From Chitinilyticum aquatile DSM 21506 (lineage in GTDB: Bacteria > Pseudomonadota > Gammaproteobacteria > Burkholderiales > Chitinibacteraceae): a stretch of DNA of 64,000 bases. A model generated the notes under the pieces. That model was not told where the DNA came from, made no database searches, and saw only the letters and a program-made list of their open reading frames with translations. The first letter of the stretch is position 1. Each line of letters opens with the position of its first letter. Positions 45,101 through 53,221 of the stretch are shown one piece after another. The position numbers and the translations under genes were made by a program. Location: assembly GCF_000430805.1 (NCBI RefSeq), contig NZ_KE387260.1, forward strand, positions 62,001 through 126,000, given 5' to 3'.

Positions 45101-48021
45101 ACGAACGCCAGCTTCAGGCCATCCACCGCCTGCGGCTTCAGGTCCGGCGCCACAGCCTGCCAGCTGGCACTTCGCTTCGCGCCACGGCCGATGTAATCGA
45201 GCGGGCCATCCGGCTTCACGCCGACCAGATAGGGTGCAGACGACACCAGCACGGCCGCTTCCGCCGCCACGCCACGGCCACTGCCGGGCTCGAATGCGCG
45301 CGTCGTCAGGTGCAGGCGATAGGTCGCACGCGCAAAGCGCGTGAGATTGAGCGCGAGACTCGCGTCACCGGCATCATTGGTCGTGGTGCTGGCCAGCTGT
45401 TCAGTCACCGGCTGGTCAAACTTGCCCATGGGCGTGAAGTGATAGCCCGGCCAGGCCTTGAAGGCCGGAATCGTCGGGCTCAGCACCATCTCACTCTCGA
45501 CACGGCGGCCTGCGGCCGGCGCGCCGAACAGTTGCAGCACGGAAACCTGTGCGGTCACCTCCTCCGGCTTCAGCCAGCCCTCCGTCTTGCCCTTGCCCAG
45601 CGTTGCATTGACCTTGAGGCGGTCCGGCTCGAAATCGCGCACGGTAAACGTGCCGCTGCCGATCTGCTCTCCGCGCTGGCCATCTTTCACCAGATAAACG
45701 CCCATCTGGTATTCCCCGGCGACCGAGGTATCGCTGCTGGCAAAATCAACGGTATCAAAGCCGGTGGCATCGAGCTTCACCGCTTGCTTGTAGACCGGCA
45801 AACCGCGCGGATCGGTCACTTCGACTTCCAGCGGCAAGCCGGCCAGCTCGCCCTTCCAGCTGGCAGTGCGCACAATCAGACCCAGATGCGCGGTTTCGCC
45901 CGGGCGCACCAGACCACGGTCGCTGAATACGAACGCACTGAGCTGCTGCGGCGTCGCGGCGTTTTCAATGCCGCCCACATCAAAGCGCGACATATCGAGC
46001 AGGCGCTCATACGCCCTTGTCAGCGGCAGGAAGGAAAAATCCTCACCGCGGCTGGCCAGAATCAGCAGCGGTTCTTTTTCCCTCTGGTAATTCTTCAGCA
46101 CCGGCAGGCGGGCATGGCCACTGGCATCCGTCTGCACGCTCAGCACCGCCAGGCCGTTGCGGCCGATCACGTCCACCCGGGCATCCGCCACCGGCAGGCC
46201 ACTGGCAATCGACTGCACGAAGACATCCGTCGTGCCATCGGTTCCCTTCTTGGCCAGAATGCCGAGGTCGGTCAGCAGAATCAGGCGGTTATCGACCGGT
46301 TCGCTGGATTCGTTTTTCGGGCGGGCCGGGTCAAACTCGCTCAGCCGCACCAGGAACAGCCCGCGCCGGTTGCCGGCTGCGCCGTTGAGATAAGCCCCCA
46401 TGTCGACACTGTCGTACACCGCCTTGCCAGGCTCGACGACCGGCAGGGTGCGATTGTCGACCAGCCGCTCGGTCAGGGTGTCGGCAAAATTCTGCGACAG
46501 CTCCGGCTTCGCGAACGAGCTGCTGTTCTCTACCAGATGCTGCAACTGTCCCGGCAGCACGCGGCCAATTTCCACGCGCACGCCCTTGAGGCCGCGCGCG
46601 ACAAAACCGATCTTGCGCTCGCCCGAAAGCGACAAGAGCGCACCTTGCGAGAGCAGCTTCACCGTTTTCGGATAGGGCTCGACCCGGATCAGCCCGGCGA
46701 CAGCCTGCCCGGACTGATAACCGCCGAACCCGGGCACTCCCTTGGCAATCGTCACATAGATGTAGCGGCCAACGGGTGCCTTAAACTTGAAGCCGTGCGC
46801 CTGGTTGTACTTTTCCTCGCCCGGAACAGAATTCAGCGGCAAGGCTTCCGCTGCGTCCAGCACCTTGCGGCTCACGCGCGACATGCCCCAGTTTTCCGGC
46901 TGCTTGCGTTCCGCCGCCGGAGTATCAGGATGGAATTCCGGCAGCAGCCACGCCTGCACCTTGCCCTGCAATGCTTCGGCTGCGACCGGCACATTGCTTT
47001 CGAACACCAGCACCTGTTCGGGCTCATAACGCTCGTTGTCAACGAGCGACATGGCCATATTGGCAAAGCGCAGCGAATACAGCCCAGGCACGGTGACTTC
47101 CGCCTTCACCGCTTCCGCCAGCTTGTTGCCACCGCTCGTCGCACGCACGCTGCGGCCCAGTTCCAGCGCAATCGTACTGTCCTCGCGCGGCACGGACAGC
47201 GGAGCGGAATGCACGTAGGCATTCACGCGTTGACGGTCAAAGGTGACGCTGAATGGCTTGTTGCCAGCCGCCTGCCAGTCGAGCCCGCTGCCCAGCGACA
47301 GCTCCAGCGCGTCCTCGACGTCAGATGCGGTTACCGGATGGCTGAAATGAATCTGCGCCACCAGTTTTTTCAGATTGGCATCCTGCGGATCCTGATAGAA
47401 CCTGGCCTCGACCAGCTTGGCAGTGAAGGCTGCAGAATGGAATTCGGGTGCGTAATCAGCCAGCTTCACATCGGCTTTCAGCGCACCGCTGCGAGCAATA
47501 TCCACGGTAAAGGTTTCGTCCACCGGCCAGTCGGATTTGGGCGTGAATACCAGGCGGCGGTCATTTTCCCACTGCCACTGGCCAGCGATGTCGGGCTTGA
47601 GCGCGATGCCCTTGCTCCTGTCGCTGTTCTCGAATGGTTTTTCGATCTGGTCCAGCGGCGCGACGGCTTCGGAAAACTCGATGACGAGCGGATTCGGGCT
47701 GGGGCGCTCGACTTCATAGTCGGTCGGCTCCGGCGCAGTCAGCTGCACTTCGACCAGCAGCGGCTTGGGCTGGCTTTCATACCACTTCCAGCCGTACCAG
47801 CCCCCCGCCGCGACAGCCGCACTGCACAGCAGCACGATCGCCGCAATGCGCGGGCGCGCCCGCAGCCAGCGGCCCGCCTGGCCCATTCTGCCCGCCAGCC
47901 AGGCAAGCCAGCGCGGTGCCTGCCAGTGGCCGAACAGGGCGGCAGCCAGCCAGGCCAGTGCGGCCCAGCATTTGCCAAGGAATTGACACAGGAACAACGT
48001 GCAGCTCTGGAGTCGCGCCAT
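42166..48021 (-). CDS. Bacterial alpha-2-macroglobulin family protein with thioester
   Basis: A 1951-residue periplasmic protein anchored by a hydrophobic segment at about residues 58-76 (AAIVLLCSAAVAAGGWYGW). No proper lipobox is visible, unlike E. coli YfhM, which is a lipoprotein. Macroglobulin-like MG2 domains and a typical central A2M block (WTVPDTYNGKLRVYAVGVTA) are followed by the thioester motif YGCTEQ with C1473 and Q1476, so covalent trapping of attacking proteases is possible. It is followed immediately by pbpC, the usual partner, with overlapping stop and start codons. Confidence 0.93.
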   Translation of the reverse strand: MARLQSCTLFLCQFLGKCWAALAWLAAALFGHWQAPRWLAWLAGRMGQAGRWLRARPRIAAIVLLCSAAVAAGGWYGWKWYESQPKPLLVEVQLTAPEPTDYEVERPSPNPLVIEFSEAVAPLDQIEKPFENSDRSKGIALKPDIAGQWQWENDRRLVFTPKSDWPVDETFTVDIARSGALKADVKLADYAPEFHSAAFTAKLVEARFYQDPQDANLKKLVAQIHFSHPVTASDVEDALELSLGSGLDWQAAGNKPFSVTFDRQRVNAYVHSAPLSVPREDSTIALELGRSVRATSGGNKLAEAVKAEVTVPGLYSLRFANMAMSLVDNERYEPEQVLVFESNVPVAAEALQGKVQAWLLPEFHPDTPAAERKQPENWGMSRVSRKVLDAAEALPLNSVPGEEKYNQAHGFKFKAPVGRYIYVTIAKGVPGFGGYQSGQAVAGLIRVEPYPKTVKLLSQGALLSLSGERKIGFVARGLKGVRVEIGRVLPGQLQHLVENSSSFAKPELSQNFADTLTERLVDNRTLPVVEPGKAVYDSVDMGAYLNGAAGNRRGLFLVRLSEFDPARPKNESSEPVDNRLILLTDLGILAKKGTDGTTDVFVQSIASGLPVADARVDVIGRNGLAVLSVQTDASGHARLPVLKNYQREKEPLLILASRGEDFSFLPLTRAYERLLDMSRFDVGGIENAATPQQLSAFVFSDRGLVRPGETAHLGLIVRTASWKGELAGLPLEVEVTDPRGLPVYKQAVKLDATGFDTVDFASSDTSVAGEYQMGVYLVKDGQRGEQIGSGTFTVRDFEPDRLKVNATLGKGKTEGWLKPEEVTAQVSVLQLFGAPAAGRRVESEMVLSPTIPAFKAWPGYHFTPMGKFDQPVTEQLASTTTNDAGDASLALNLTRFARATYRLHLTTRAFEPGSGRGVAAEAAVLVSSAPYLVGVKPDGPLDYIGRGAKRSASWQAVAPDLKPQAVDGLKLAFVERRFVSVLIRQGDGTYKYESRKKEVLRDEKPLNLPAAGSNLQLPTAEPGDFALIVKNAEGTELNRLEYSVAGDANLSRSLERNAELQITLDKKGYAAGETISLNIRAPYTGAGLITIERDRVYHHVWFKADTTSSVQKIVVPEGLEGNGYVSVQFMRDPASTEVFMSPLSYGVVPFEVNRDRRKLDVTVTAPQEARPGQTLSFRVQSAQPSRMVLVAVDEGILQVARFKTPQPLDHFFQKKALDVQTTQILDLVLPEFSRLMQSAAPGGDAEGALGRHLNPFKRKRQPPVAYWSGMQDVGPQGKALSWTVPDTYNGKLRVYAVGVTADRIGVKEVGVVVKGDLILSPNVPPAVAPGDEFTISVGVFNNMNQAAKVNLQSKLGAGLALVKGPAVLEIGAQREQVAELTVRATDKLGDAQVAFVASSGGKQGRAVDSISVRPPVVYRTSLNLGSFTGSTQTLALSRQLYPEHRKVDVSASASPLIWANGLAQYLDGYPYGCTEQIVSKALPALLLASEGERASGQSLKVFQSTLRTLRERQNDDGGFGLWAANPQGSDMASLHALQYLLEARERGMPVPPEMLRNGQDWLAQRASGESSGLAGARERARAIYLLTRMGETTSGLLASLQQELDSRYAKRWQKDLTAAYIAASYKLLKQDALATKLMQGVPWSGEGRKIANTDERDVYYDPLLHDAGKLYLTAQHFPTEVGKVRPDVLTRIGQEVSAQHYQSLSAAYLLLALSSFDAAARRNGLVLSASETRAAGAVPLALGSGPLGKVALSPQATGVSLQKQGEGSAFYALAESGFDRKVPADNLQQGMEVTRDYLTLDGKELKTPKIGDEFLIRLRVRSTAKQGVDQVALVDMLPGGVEVVYRAPASAEQAPQGNTDEGMEEGESGPPAWQAPVGEAKQSNWNLDYLDAREDRVVLYGSVGPEAQTFVYRVRATHAGKYTAPAPFAEAMYQRQIQARGASRSLQIIKP

Positions 48022-48211
48022 GATTGATTTCTAGCCACGTCAGTCGAATTTTAGAATTCTATGCCTTCTATCTGACACCTGGCAGATGAATTGCAGCTTC
48101 ATGTGAAAAAGGGTGATGCGCTTCACCCGCAGCGCCCGCCAGCCGGTGCCATGCCGGCCTGCCGTGGCTGCGCCCTTCTGCTAAAATCGCCGGTCAATCC
48201 GAGGTAAACCC

Positions 48212-48805
48212 ATGCTTATCCGCAAGCTTTTCAAATTCGAAAGCGCCCACATCGTGCGCAACTGCAGCTCGCTGCGCTGCAGCACGTCCATTCACGGCCA
48301 CAGCTACAAGGTGGAAGTGCTGCTGGAAGCGAATGCGCTGGATAACGGCCATATGGTGTACGACTTCGGTCTGATGAAGGGCAATATCCGCGATGTAATC
48401 GATGCGTTTGACCACGCGATCTGCTACTGGGATCGCGACGATGCCGAATACATCCGCTTGTGCCGGCAGTTTTCGGCGCGCTGGATCGCCATGCCGGTAT
48501 CGCCATCGGCCGAGCAGTTTGCGCGGCTCTTTTTCGTGATCATCGACCGCATCCTGCAGCAAACCGTGATGGCCAATGGCGAAGCCGACATCACCCTGCA
48601 TTCGGTCATCGCGCACGAAACCGAAACCGGCTACGCACAGGCCTTCCGCGCAGATGCCTACAACCCGCGCATGGGTGAAATCCGTCTGGAAGACATCGTG
48701 TTTTCAGAACAGTGCCAGGCCGAATGGCATGACCCGGATCTCTATCGCAAGCTGCTCGCCGGCGAGCAGTTCACGAACCCGGTTCCGCCGCGCCAGATCG
48801 GCTAA
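48212..48805 (+). CDS. 6-carboxytetrahydropterin synthase family protein (QueD-like)
   Basis: A 197-residue PTPS/QueD-family enzyme. Zinc-binding histidines are visible in FESAHIVRN and IHGHSYKVEV, with a cysteine at LRCSTS in the catalytic region, and the conserved acidic segment MVYDFGLMKGNIRDVIDAFDHA. QueD converts dihydroneopterin triphosphate to 6-carboxytetrahydropterin for queuosine and other deazapurines. It is longer than E. coli QueD (121 residues), owing to an insertion and a C-terminal extension, so a related reaction is possible. GAGGTAAACCC precedes the ATG, and TGCTAAAAT at about 48178-48186 may be an extended -10. Confidence 0.85.
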   Translation: MLIRKLFKFESAHIVRNCSSLRCSTSIHGHSYKVEVLLEANALDNGHMVYDFGLMKGNIRDVIDAFDHAICYWDRDDAEYIRLCRQFSARWIAMPVSPSAEQFARLFFVIIDRILQQTVMANGEADITLHSVIAHETETGYAQAFRADAYNPRMGEIRLEDIVFSEQCQAEWHDPDLYRKLLAGEQFTNPVPPRQIG

Positions 48806-48811
48806 TTCGCA

Positions 48812-48860
48812 AGGTATAGCGCCAAGACCTATATATCCTGATCGCCAGAGCCCGATACCC
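48812..48860. repeat. Dispersed ~50-bp palindromic element, copy 7
   Basis: The outer ends AGGTATAGCGCC and GAGCCCGATACCC are recognisable, with a weak inner palindrome ACCTATATATCCT. It overlaps the last codons of the convergent VanZ-like gene, the only copy that enters a coding region. Confidence 0.5.
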
Positions 48861-49935
48861 ACACACCCATCAGAATCAGCATCGCGACATAGGGCCAGAG
48901 GTCGGTAATGATGGCCGACAGGCCGTTGAAGTGCTGCAAGTGCCCGTACTGCCAGCGAAAAAGCGGCAGCATGGCAGAGAGCTGCGGCGTCAGCGGCCAC
49001 AGCCAGCTCACCAGCGTCGCCGCGCACAGCGAGAGCAGGCCGAGCAGCGCGCGCCAGCGCCGCTGCAAGCGCCACAGCAGCAACAGCAGCCCGGTGCCGG
49101 CCAGTGCCCCGACAACCACACTGCCATTGAGCCAGGCGAAGAACATCGCCGGCTTGAGCAACATGCCGGCGAAGGCCAGCTTCACCAGCAGCCCGAGGCC
49201 CAGCACGCGGCGCATGGCCTGCGGCCCCTGCCAGGTATGGCGCACCAGCACCGACACATACAGCGCGACCCCCAGCAGGTTGAGCATGATGCCCGCACCT
49301 TCCAGCAGGCGCAGGAACAGCTCCGGATCGGCAAGCGGTGAATCAAAGGGCTGCGGCAAGCCGGCCGGCTCGACCACGACGCCGAGAAAAGGCTGCGAAG
49401 GGTCGAACTGGGTGATGAACCAGAACAGTAGCCACACCAGCCCCCATTCGGCCCAGCGGCCGGGGGCAAAGCGGTTGTGGCGATAAACGAGCCAGTAGCG
49501 CTGCCAGCGCCGCCCGCTCAGTACCGATGCCGCCAGCGCCCCCAGCAGGGCACCGCAGCCATTGCTGAGGATATCCATGTTCGACGCAATGCGGTCTGGC
49601 TGGAATTGCTGGATGAATTCCACGCCGGCAGAAAGGCCGCTGCCGGCCAGCACGGCCAGGACGAAACCGCGCGCACCGCCGCGCAGGCACAGCACAAGGC
49701 CGGCACCGAGCGGCACATAAGCCAGCACGTTGATCGCGTTATCGAACAGGGTGAAATAGTAGGGCAGCGGAAAAGTGTAGAAGGCAAACACCGGCTGCCC
49801 GCTGTAGTGCCAGTCGGTAAACGGATAGAAACTGACGATCAGCAGCACCAGCACATAGGCAAGCGTAAACGCCGGCGCCATGCGTGTCGGCGTAATGCGG
49901 CGGGCCAGATAGCTGATCGGGGGAAGCGAAGTCAT
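48829..49935 (-). CDS. VanZ-like family membrane protein
   Basis: A 368-residue protein with about nine to ten hydrophobic segments. The N-terminal half carries the VanZ-like pattern (NAINVLAYVPLGAGLVL and VEFIQQFQPDRIASNMDILS). The C-terminal half is an extra set of membrane helices of unknown role. VanZ was first known from teicoplanin resistance, but most chromosomal relatives have no known function, so no resistance claim is made. Its 3' end appears to contain part of a dispersed repeat, which may have supplied the last residues. Confidence 0.82.
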   Translation of the reverse strand: MTSLPPISYLARRITPTRMAPAFTLAYVLVLLIVSFYPFTDWHYSGQPVFAFYTFPLPYYFTLFDNAINVLAYVPLGAGLVLCLRGGARGFVLAVLAGSGLSAGVEFIQQFQPDRIASNMDILSNGCGALLGALAASVLSGRRWQRYWLVYRHNRFAPGRWAEWGLVWLLFWFITQFDPSQPFLGVVVEPAGLPQPFDSPLADPELFLRLLEGAGIMLNLLGVALYVSVLVRHTWQGPQAMRRVLGLGLLVKLAFAGMLLKPAMFFAWLNGSVVVGALAGTGLLLLLWRLQRRWRALLGLLSLCAATLVSWLWPLTPQLSAMLPLFRWQYGHLQHFNGLSAIITDLWPYVAMLILMGVWVSGSGDQDI

Positions 49936-49941
49936 GGCATC

Positions 49942-49972
49942 AAAAAAGGCGCGCCACCGGGACGCGCCTTTC
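49942..49972 (-). terminator. Terminator of the polyamine ABC operon
   Basis: On the minus strand AAAGGCGCGTC / GGCGCGCCTTTTTT forms a stem and T-run 22 bases after the last binding-protein gene. Confidence 0.88.
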
Positions 49973-49994
49973 CTTGACTCAGGAGATCAGACGC

Positions 49995-51053
49995 TTAGCG
50001 GGCAGTCTTGACCTGGGTCCAGAGCTTGTTCAGCTCGCGCAGCTGCTTGCCTTCCAGTGCATTGAGCTGCTGCAGTTTCTTCTGCGCTTCGGCATTCGGG
50101 AATACGGCGGCAATCGCCTTGATTTCCGGCTTCACGAACGCAGCAGCGGCAGAGTTCGGGTTGCCCGAGCCAATCATGTTGGTCAGGTCGGCCGAGTTCT
50201 TGCCGTCGAGCATGAAGTTGACGAATTTGAGCGCCAGATCCGGACGCGGCGCATTCTTCAGCACCATCATGTTGTCGACGGAAAGCGTGTTGCCTTCCTT
50301 CTGCAGCGAATAGTTCAGCGCGAAGGCACGCTTGGCGGCCTTGGCATCCTGCTGTGCCTGGAACATGTCGTTGGAATAACCATGCGCCACCCAGATATTG
50401 CCGACGGTGAGTTCCTTGATGTAGGACTGGGTATTGAAAGCAGCCCAGAACGGCTTGGCAGCCTTGATGGTCTCGGCGGCCTTCTTCCATTCATCGGGGT
50501 TCACCGAATTGGCGGAGAAGCCGTTGTACATCAGCGCGGCGGCAAACAGTTCGCGGCTGTCATCCAGTACGGTGACCTTGCCCTTGATCTTGGCGAGCAC
50601 CTTCGGATCGAAGATCACGGCCCAGGACGTGGGATCGATACCCAGTTTTTTCAGCTCGGTTTCGTTGTAACCAAGCAGGGTGGTCGTGAACGAATACGGC
50701 AGCGAATACTGGTTGCCCTTGTCGAACTGGCTGTTCAGGAAGGCCGGATTTACATTCTTGGCATTCGGCAGCTTGGCCTTGTCCAATGGCTGCACGAGGT
50801 TCTGCTTCACCAGCGGCGGGATCGCAAAACCGGTCGGCACCACCACGTCATAGCCTTTGGCACCGGCCGACAGCTTGGCCAGCATTTCTTCCATCGAGCC
50901 GTAGTAATCCTGCACCACCTTGCACTTGCAGTCCGCCTCGAAGCGCTTCACCGTTTCCGGCGCGATGTAGTTGTTCCAGTTGTAAACATGAAGCGTGTCG
51001 GCAGCATGGGCTGCGCCCATGGTCATCATCAGCGCCAGCAGCAGTTTTTTCAT
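49995..51053 (-). CDS. Polyamine ABC transporter periplasmic binding protein (paralogue 1)
   Basis: A 352-residue PotD/PotF-type binding protein with a signal peptide (LLLALMMTMGAAHA) and mature start ADTLHVYNWNNYIAPET, the hallmark of spermidine/putrescine binders. The pair YGSMEEMLAKLSAGAKGYDV and GNIWVAHGYSNDMFQAQQDA is shared with the upstream paralogue. It is the last gene of the operon, after a 194-base gap that contains a long inverted repeat. Two cysteines (CKC) near residue 44 could form a disulfide or bind metal; they are conserved in the paralogue. Confidence 0.92.
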   Translation of the reverse strand: MKKLLLALMMTMGAAHAADTLHVYNWNNYIAPETVKRFEADCKCKVVQDYYGSMEEMLAKLSAGAKGYDVVVPTGFAIPPLVKQNLVQPLDKAKLPNAKNVNPAFLNSQFDKGNQYSLPYSFTTTLLGYNETELKKLGIDPTSWAVIFDPKVLAKIKGKVTVLDDSRELFAAALMYNGFSANSVNPDEWKKAAETIKAAKPFWAAFNTQSYIKELTVGNIWVAHGYSNDMFQAQQDAKAAKRAFALNYSLQKEGNTLSVDNMMVLKNAPRPDLALKFVNFMLDGKNSADLTNMIGSGNPNSAAAAFVKPEIKAIAAVFPNAEAQKKLQQLNALEGKQLRELNKLWTQVKTAR

Positions 51054-51188
51054 TTCTTCGCGACCCCAGACAAGTTTTGTATGCAGCTCGGCTTGCGCCT
51101 GACAGGCAAGCCTACTCGGCCGGCGTCAAAGCCGGTTCGCGCGGATTATGCCACGCTTTGCCGGCCAAAAGCCGGACTGTGCATCGGC

Positions 51189-51232
51189 GTGTTGCAATGA
51201 CGCCGCGCAGCTGCACAGCGAAATTGCAACAC
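51189..51232 (-). promoter_or_regulatory. Long inverted repeat between the two binding-protein genes
   Basis: GTGTTGCAAT at 51189 and ATTGCAACAC at 51223 are perfect 10-base inverted repeats 24 bases apart, just after the stop codon of paralogue 2. It may be an operator for the last gene or an mRNA stem. Confidence 0.5.
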
Positions 51233-51247
51233 GGCAGGGAAAGACAC

Positions 51248-52306
51248 TCAGCGCACCAGTTTCAGCTCGGTCCAGGCCTTGTTCCAGGCACGGCGGGTTT
51301 TGCCGTCCTGGTCACTCAGCTGCTCCAGCTTGGCGGCCTGTGCCTTGTCCGGATTGATGGCCGGCACGCTCAGCAGTTCCTTGCGGATAAACGGCAGCGC
51401 TGCAGTATTCGGATTGCCAGCGCCGATGCTGTTGGTGATTTCGGCGGCATTCTGTCCTTCCAGCATGAAGTTGATGAAGCGCAGCGCGAGTTCGGGTTTG
51501 GCCGCATGCTTGCTGATCACGAAGCTGTCAGCCGTCATGCCGTTGCCTTCCTTTTGCAGGCCATAGGCAATTTCAAATGGACGCTTGGCAGCCTGCGCAT
51601 CCTGGCGTGCCTGGAACATGTCGTTCGAATACCCCAGCGCGACCCAGATATTGCCGACCGTGAGTTCCTTGATGTAGCTCTGGCTGTTGAACGCAGCCCA
51701 GTAGGGCTTGGCGGCTCGGATCGTCGCCACAGCCTTTTTCAGCTCGTCCGGGTTGGTGGAGTTGGCGGAATAGCCGTTGTAGCGCAGCGCCGCTGCGATC
51801 ACTTCGCGCGGATCGTCCAGCACGGTGACCTTGCCGCGAATCTTGGCCAGAATCGCCGGATCAAAAACAATTGACCAGGTATCTGCCTGCAACCCAAGCT
51901 CTTTCAGCTTTGTAGCGTTATACCCGACAAGAGTTACTGTGAAATCATAGGGTACGGAATACTGGTTGTTCACATCCAGCGCCGTATTGGCAAAGGCCGG
52001 ATTGATGTTCTTCAGATTGGGCAGCTTGCTCTTGTCCAGTGGCAGCAGGAGACCTTGCCGGGCCAGTGGCGGGATGCCGTAATTCGACGGGCCGATCACG
52101 TCAAAGCCCTTGGCGCCGGCAGAGAGCTTCGCCAGCGCCTCTTCCATCGAGCCGAAATAGGTTTCCTTGACCTTGCACTTGCACTGGGCCTCGAACTTCT
52201 TGATGGTGGCCGGTGCCACCGCATTATTCCAGTTGAAGAGATTCAGTACGTCTTCGGCGTGCGCCTGGCCGGCCAGCAGCGCCAGCATCACCAACCATTT
52301 CTTCAT
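51248..52306 (-). CDS. Polyamine ABC transporter periplasmic binding protein (paralogue 2)
   Basis: A second 352-residue PotD/PotF-type protein of exactly the same length as its downstream neighbour, with signal peptide WLVMLALLAGQAHA and mature start EDVLNLFNWNNAVAPATI. The ligand-pocket sequence differs in places (for example GPSNYGIPPLARQ against VPTGFAIPPLVKQ), so the ligand or affinity may differ. CCGGAGGAT gives a strong ribosome-binding site for the ATG at 52306; the longer frame to 52396 crosses a terminator-like hairpin and is rejected. Confidence 0.92.
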   Translation of the reverse strand: MKKWLVMLALLAGQAHAEDVLNLFNWNNAVAPATIKKFEAQCKCKVKETYFGSMEEALAKLSAGAKGFDVIGPSNYGIPPLARQGLLLPLDKSKLPNLKNINPAFANTALDVNNQYSVPYDFTVTLVGYNATKLKELGLQADTWSIVFDPAILAKIRGKVTVLDDPREVIAAALRYNGYSANSTNPDELKKAVATIRAAKPYWAAFNSQSYIKELTVGNIWVALGYSNDMFQARQDAQAAKRPFEIAYGLQKEGNGMTADSFVISKHAAKPELALRFINFMLEGQNAAEITNSIGAGNPNTAALPFIRKELLSVPAINPDKAQAAKLEQLSDQDGKTRRAWNKAWTELKLVR

Positions 52307-52369
52307 GTCAGATCCTCCGGGCAATCCAGTTAGTAGAAAAACGATCCAGAAACAAACAGGGCAAAACCA

Positions 52370-52412
52370 ACAAAACAAAACGGCCAGCAAAGGCATCTAC
52401 CCCTGCTGGCCG
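52370..52412 (-). terminator. Internal terminator or attenuator in the polyamine operon
   Basis: On the minus strand CGGCCAGCA pairs with TGCTGGCCG across 14 bases and is followed by TTTTGTTTTG. It lies between the permease and binding-protein genes and may reduce or separate transcription of the latter. Confidence 0.65.
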
Positions 52413-52433
52413 CCAGTATGGCGTCATCAGGCG

Positions 52434-53213
52434 CTATTCTGCCCGCAATGCATTGGGAGCAACCTTGCTCACGATCAGAATCAGCGACAGGGTCAGCAGC
52501 ATCAGCAGGGTGGACACGGCGTTGACTTCCGGGTTGAGCTTCATCGGCACCTTCACGCGCGAGTAGATCTCCAGCGGCAGGGTGTTGGAACCGACACCGG
52601 CGGTAAAGAAGCTGATCACGAAATCGTCGATCGACAGCGTGAACGCCATCAGGGCACCGGCGATGATGCCGGGCATGATCAGCGGTAGCGTGATCTTGCG
52701 GAACGCCATGGCCGGCGAGGCGCCCAGATCGCGCGCGGCCTCGACCAGCGACTCGTCCATGCCCTGCAGCCGCGAGCGCACGACAATCGCGACAAAGCCG
52801 ATGCAGAACGCGATGTGTGACAGCGTGATCGACACCAGCCCCAGCGTCATGTTCAGCATGACGAAGAAGATCAGCAGCGACACACCCATCAGAATCTCGG
52901 GGATGGCAATCGGCGTGAGCACCAGCACCGGCAGCAGTCGCAGCCGCCATTTGTACATGGCATAGCCGGCCAAGGTGCCCAGCACGGTGGCCACCACGCA
53001 GGTGACCAAACCGATCCCCAGCGTATTGAGTGCTGCCTCCAGCATCACCTCGTCATTGAACAGCATCACGTACCATTTCAGCGTGAAGCCAACCCATTCC
53101 GCGTTCAGATTGGAATCATTGAACGAGAACAGCACCACAATCGCCAGCGGCAGATACAGGAAGGCGTACACGCCAATTGCCGCACCCCATACCCAGCGGG
53201 AAACCTTGTTCAT
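52434..53213 (-). CDS. Polyamine ABC transporter permease (PotI/PotC type)
   Basis: A 259-residue inner-membrane permease with six helices and the cytoplasmic EAA loop EAARDLGASPAMAFRKITLP that docks on the ATPase. It starts at the ATG 53213, eight bases after the stop of the other permease. Together with that protein it should form the channel for putrescine or spermidine. The C-terminus ends just before the internal terminator that separates it from the binding-protein genes. Confidence 0.92.
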   Translation of the reverse strand: MNKVSRWVWGAAIGVYAFLYLPLAIVVLFSFNDSNLNAEWVGFTLKWYVMLFNDEVMLEAALNTLGIGLVTCVVATVLGTLAGYAMYKWRLRLLPVLVLTPIAIPEILMGVSLLIFFVMLNMTLGLVSITLSHIAFCIGFVAIVVRSRLQGMDESLVEAARDLGASPAMAFRKITLPLIMPGIIAGALMAFTLSIDDFVISFFTAGVGSNTLPLEIYSRVKVPMKLNPEVNAVSTLLMLLTLSLILIVSKVAPNALRAE

Positions 53214-53221
53214 AACGCGCC

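Noticed and set aside
36592-48021. Horizontally acquired island around the chitinase and A2M genes
   Set aside because: No integrase, tRNA, direct repeats or transposase, and the genes look like their neighbours in base use; only the chitinase upstream region is AT-rich.
48829-49935. VanZ-like gene as glycopeptide resistance
   Set aside because: No van genes nearby, and most chromosomal VanZ-like proteins are of unknown function.
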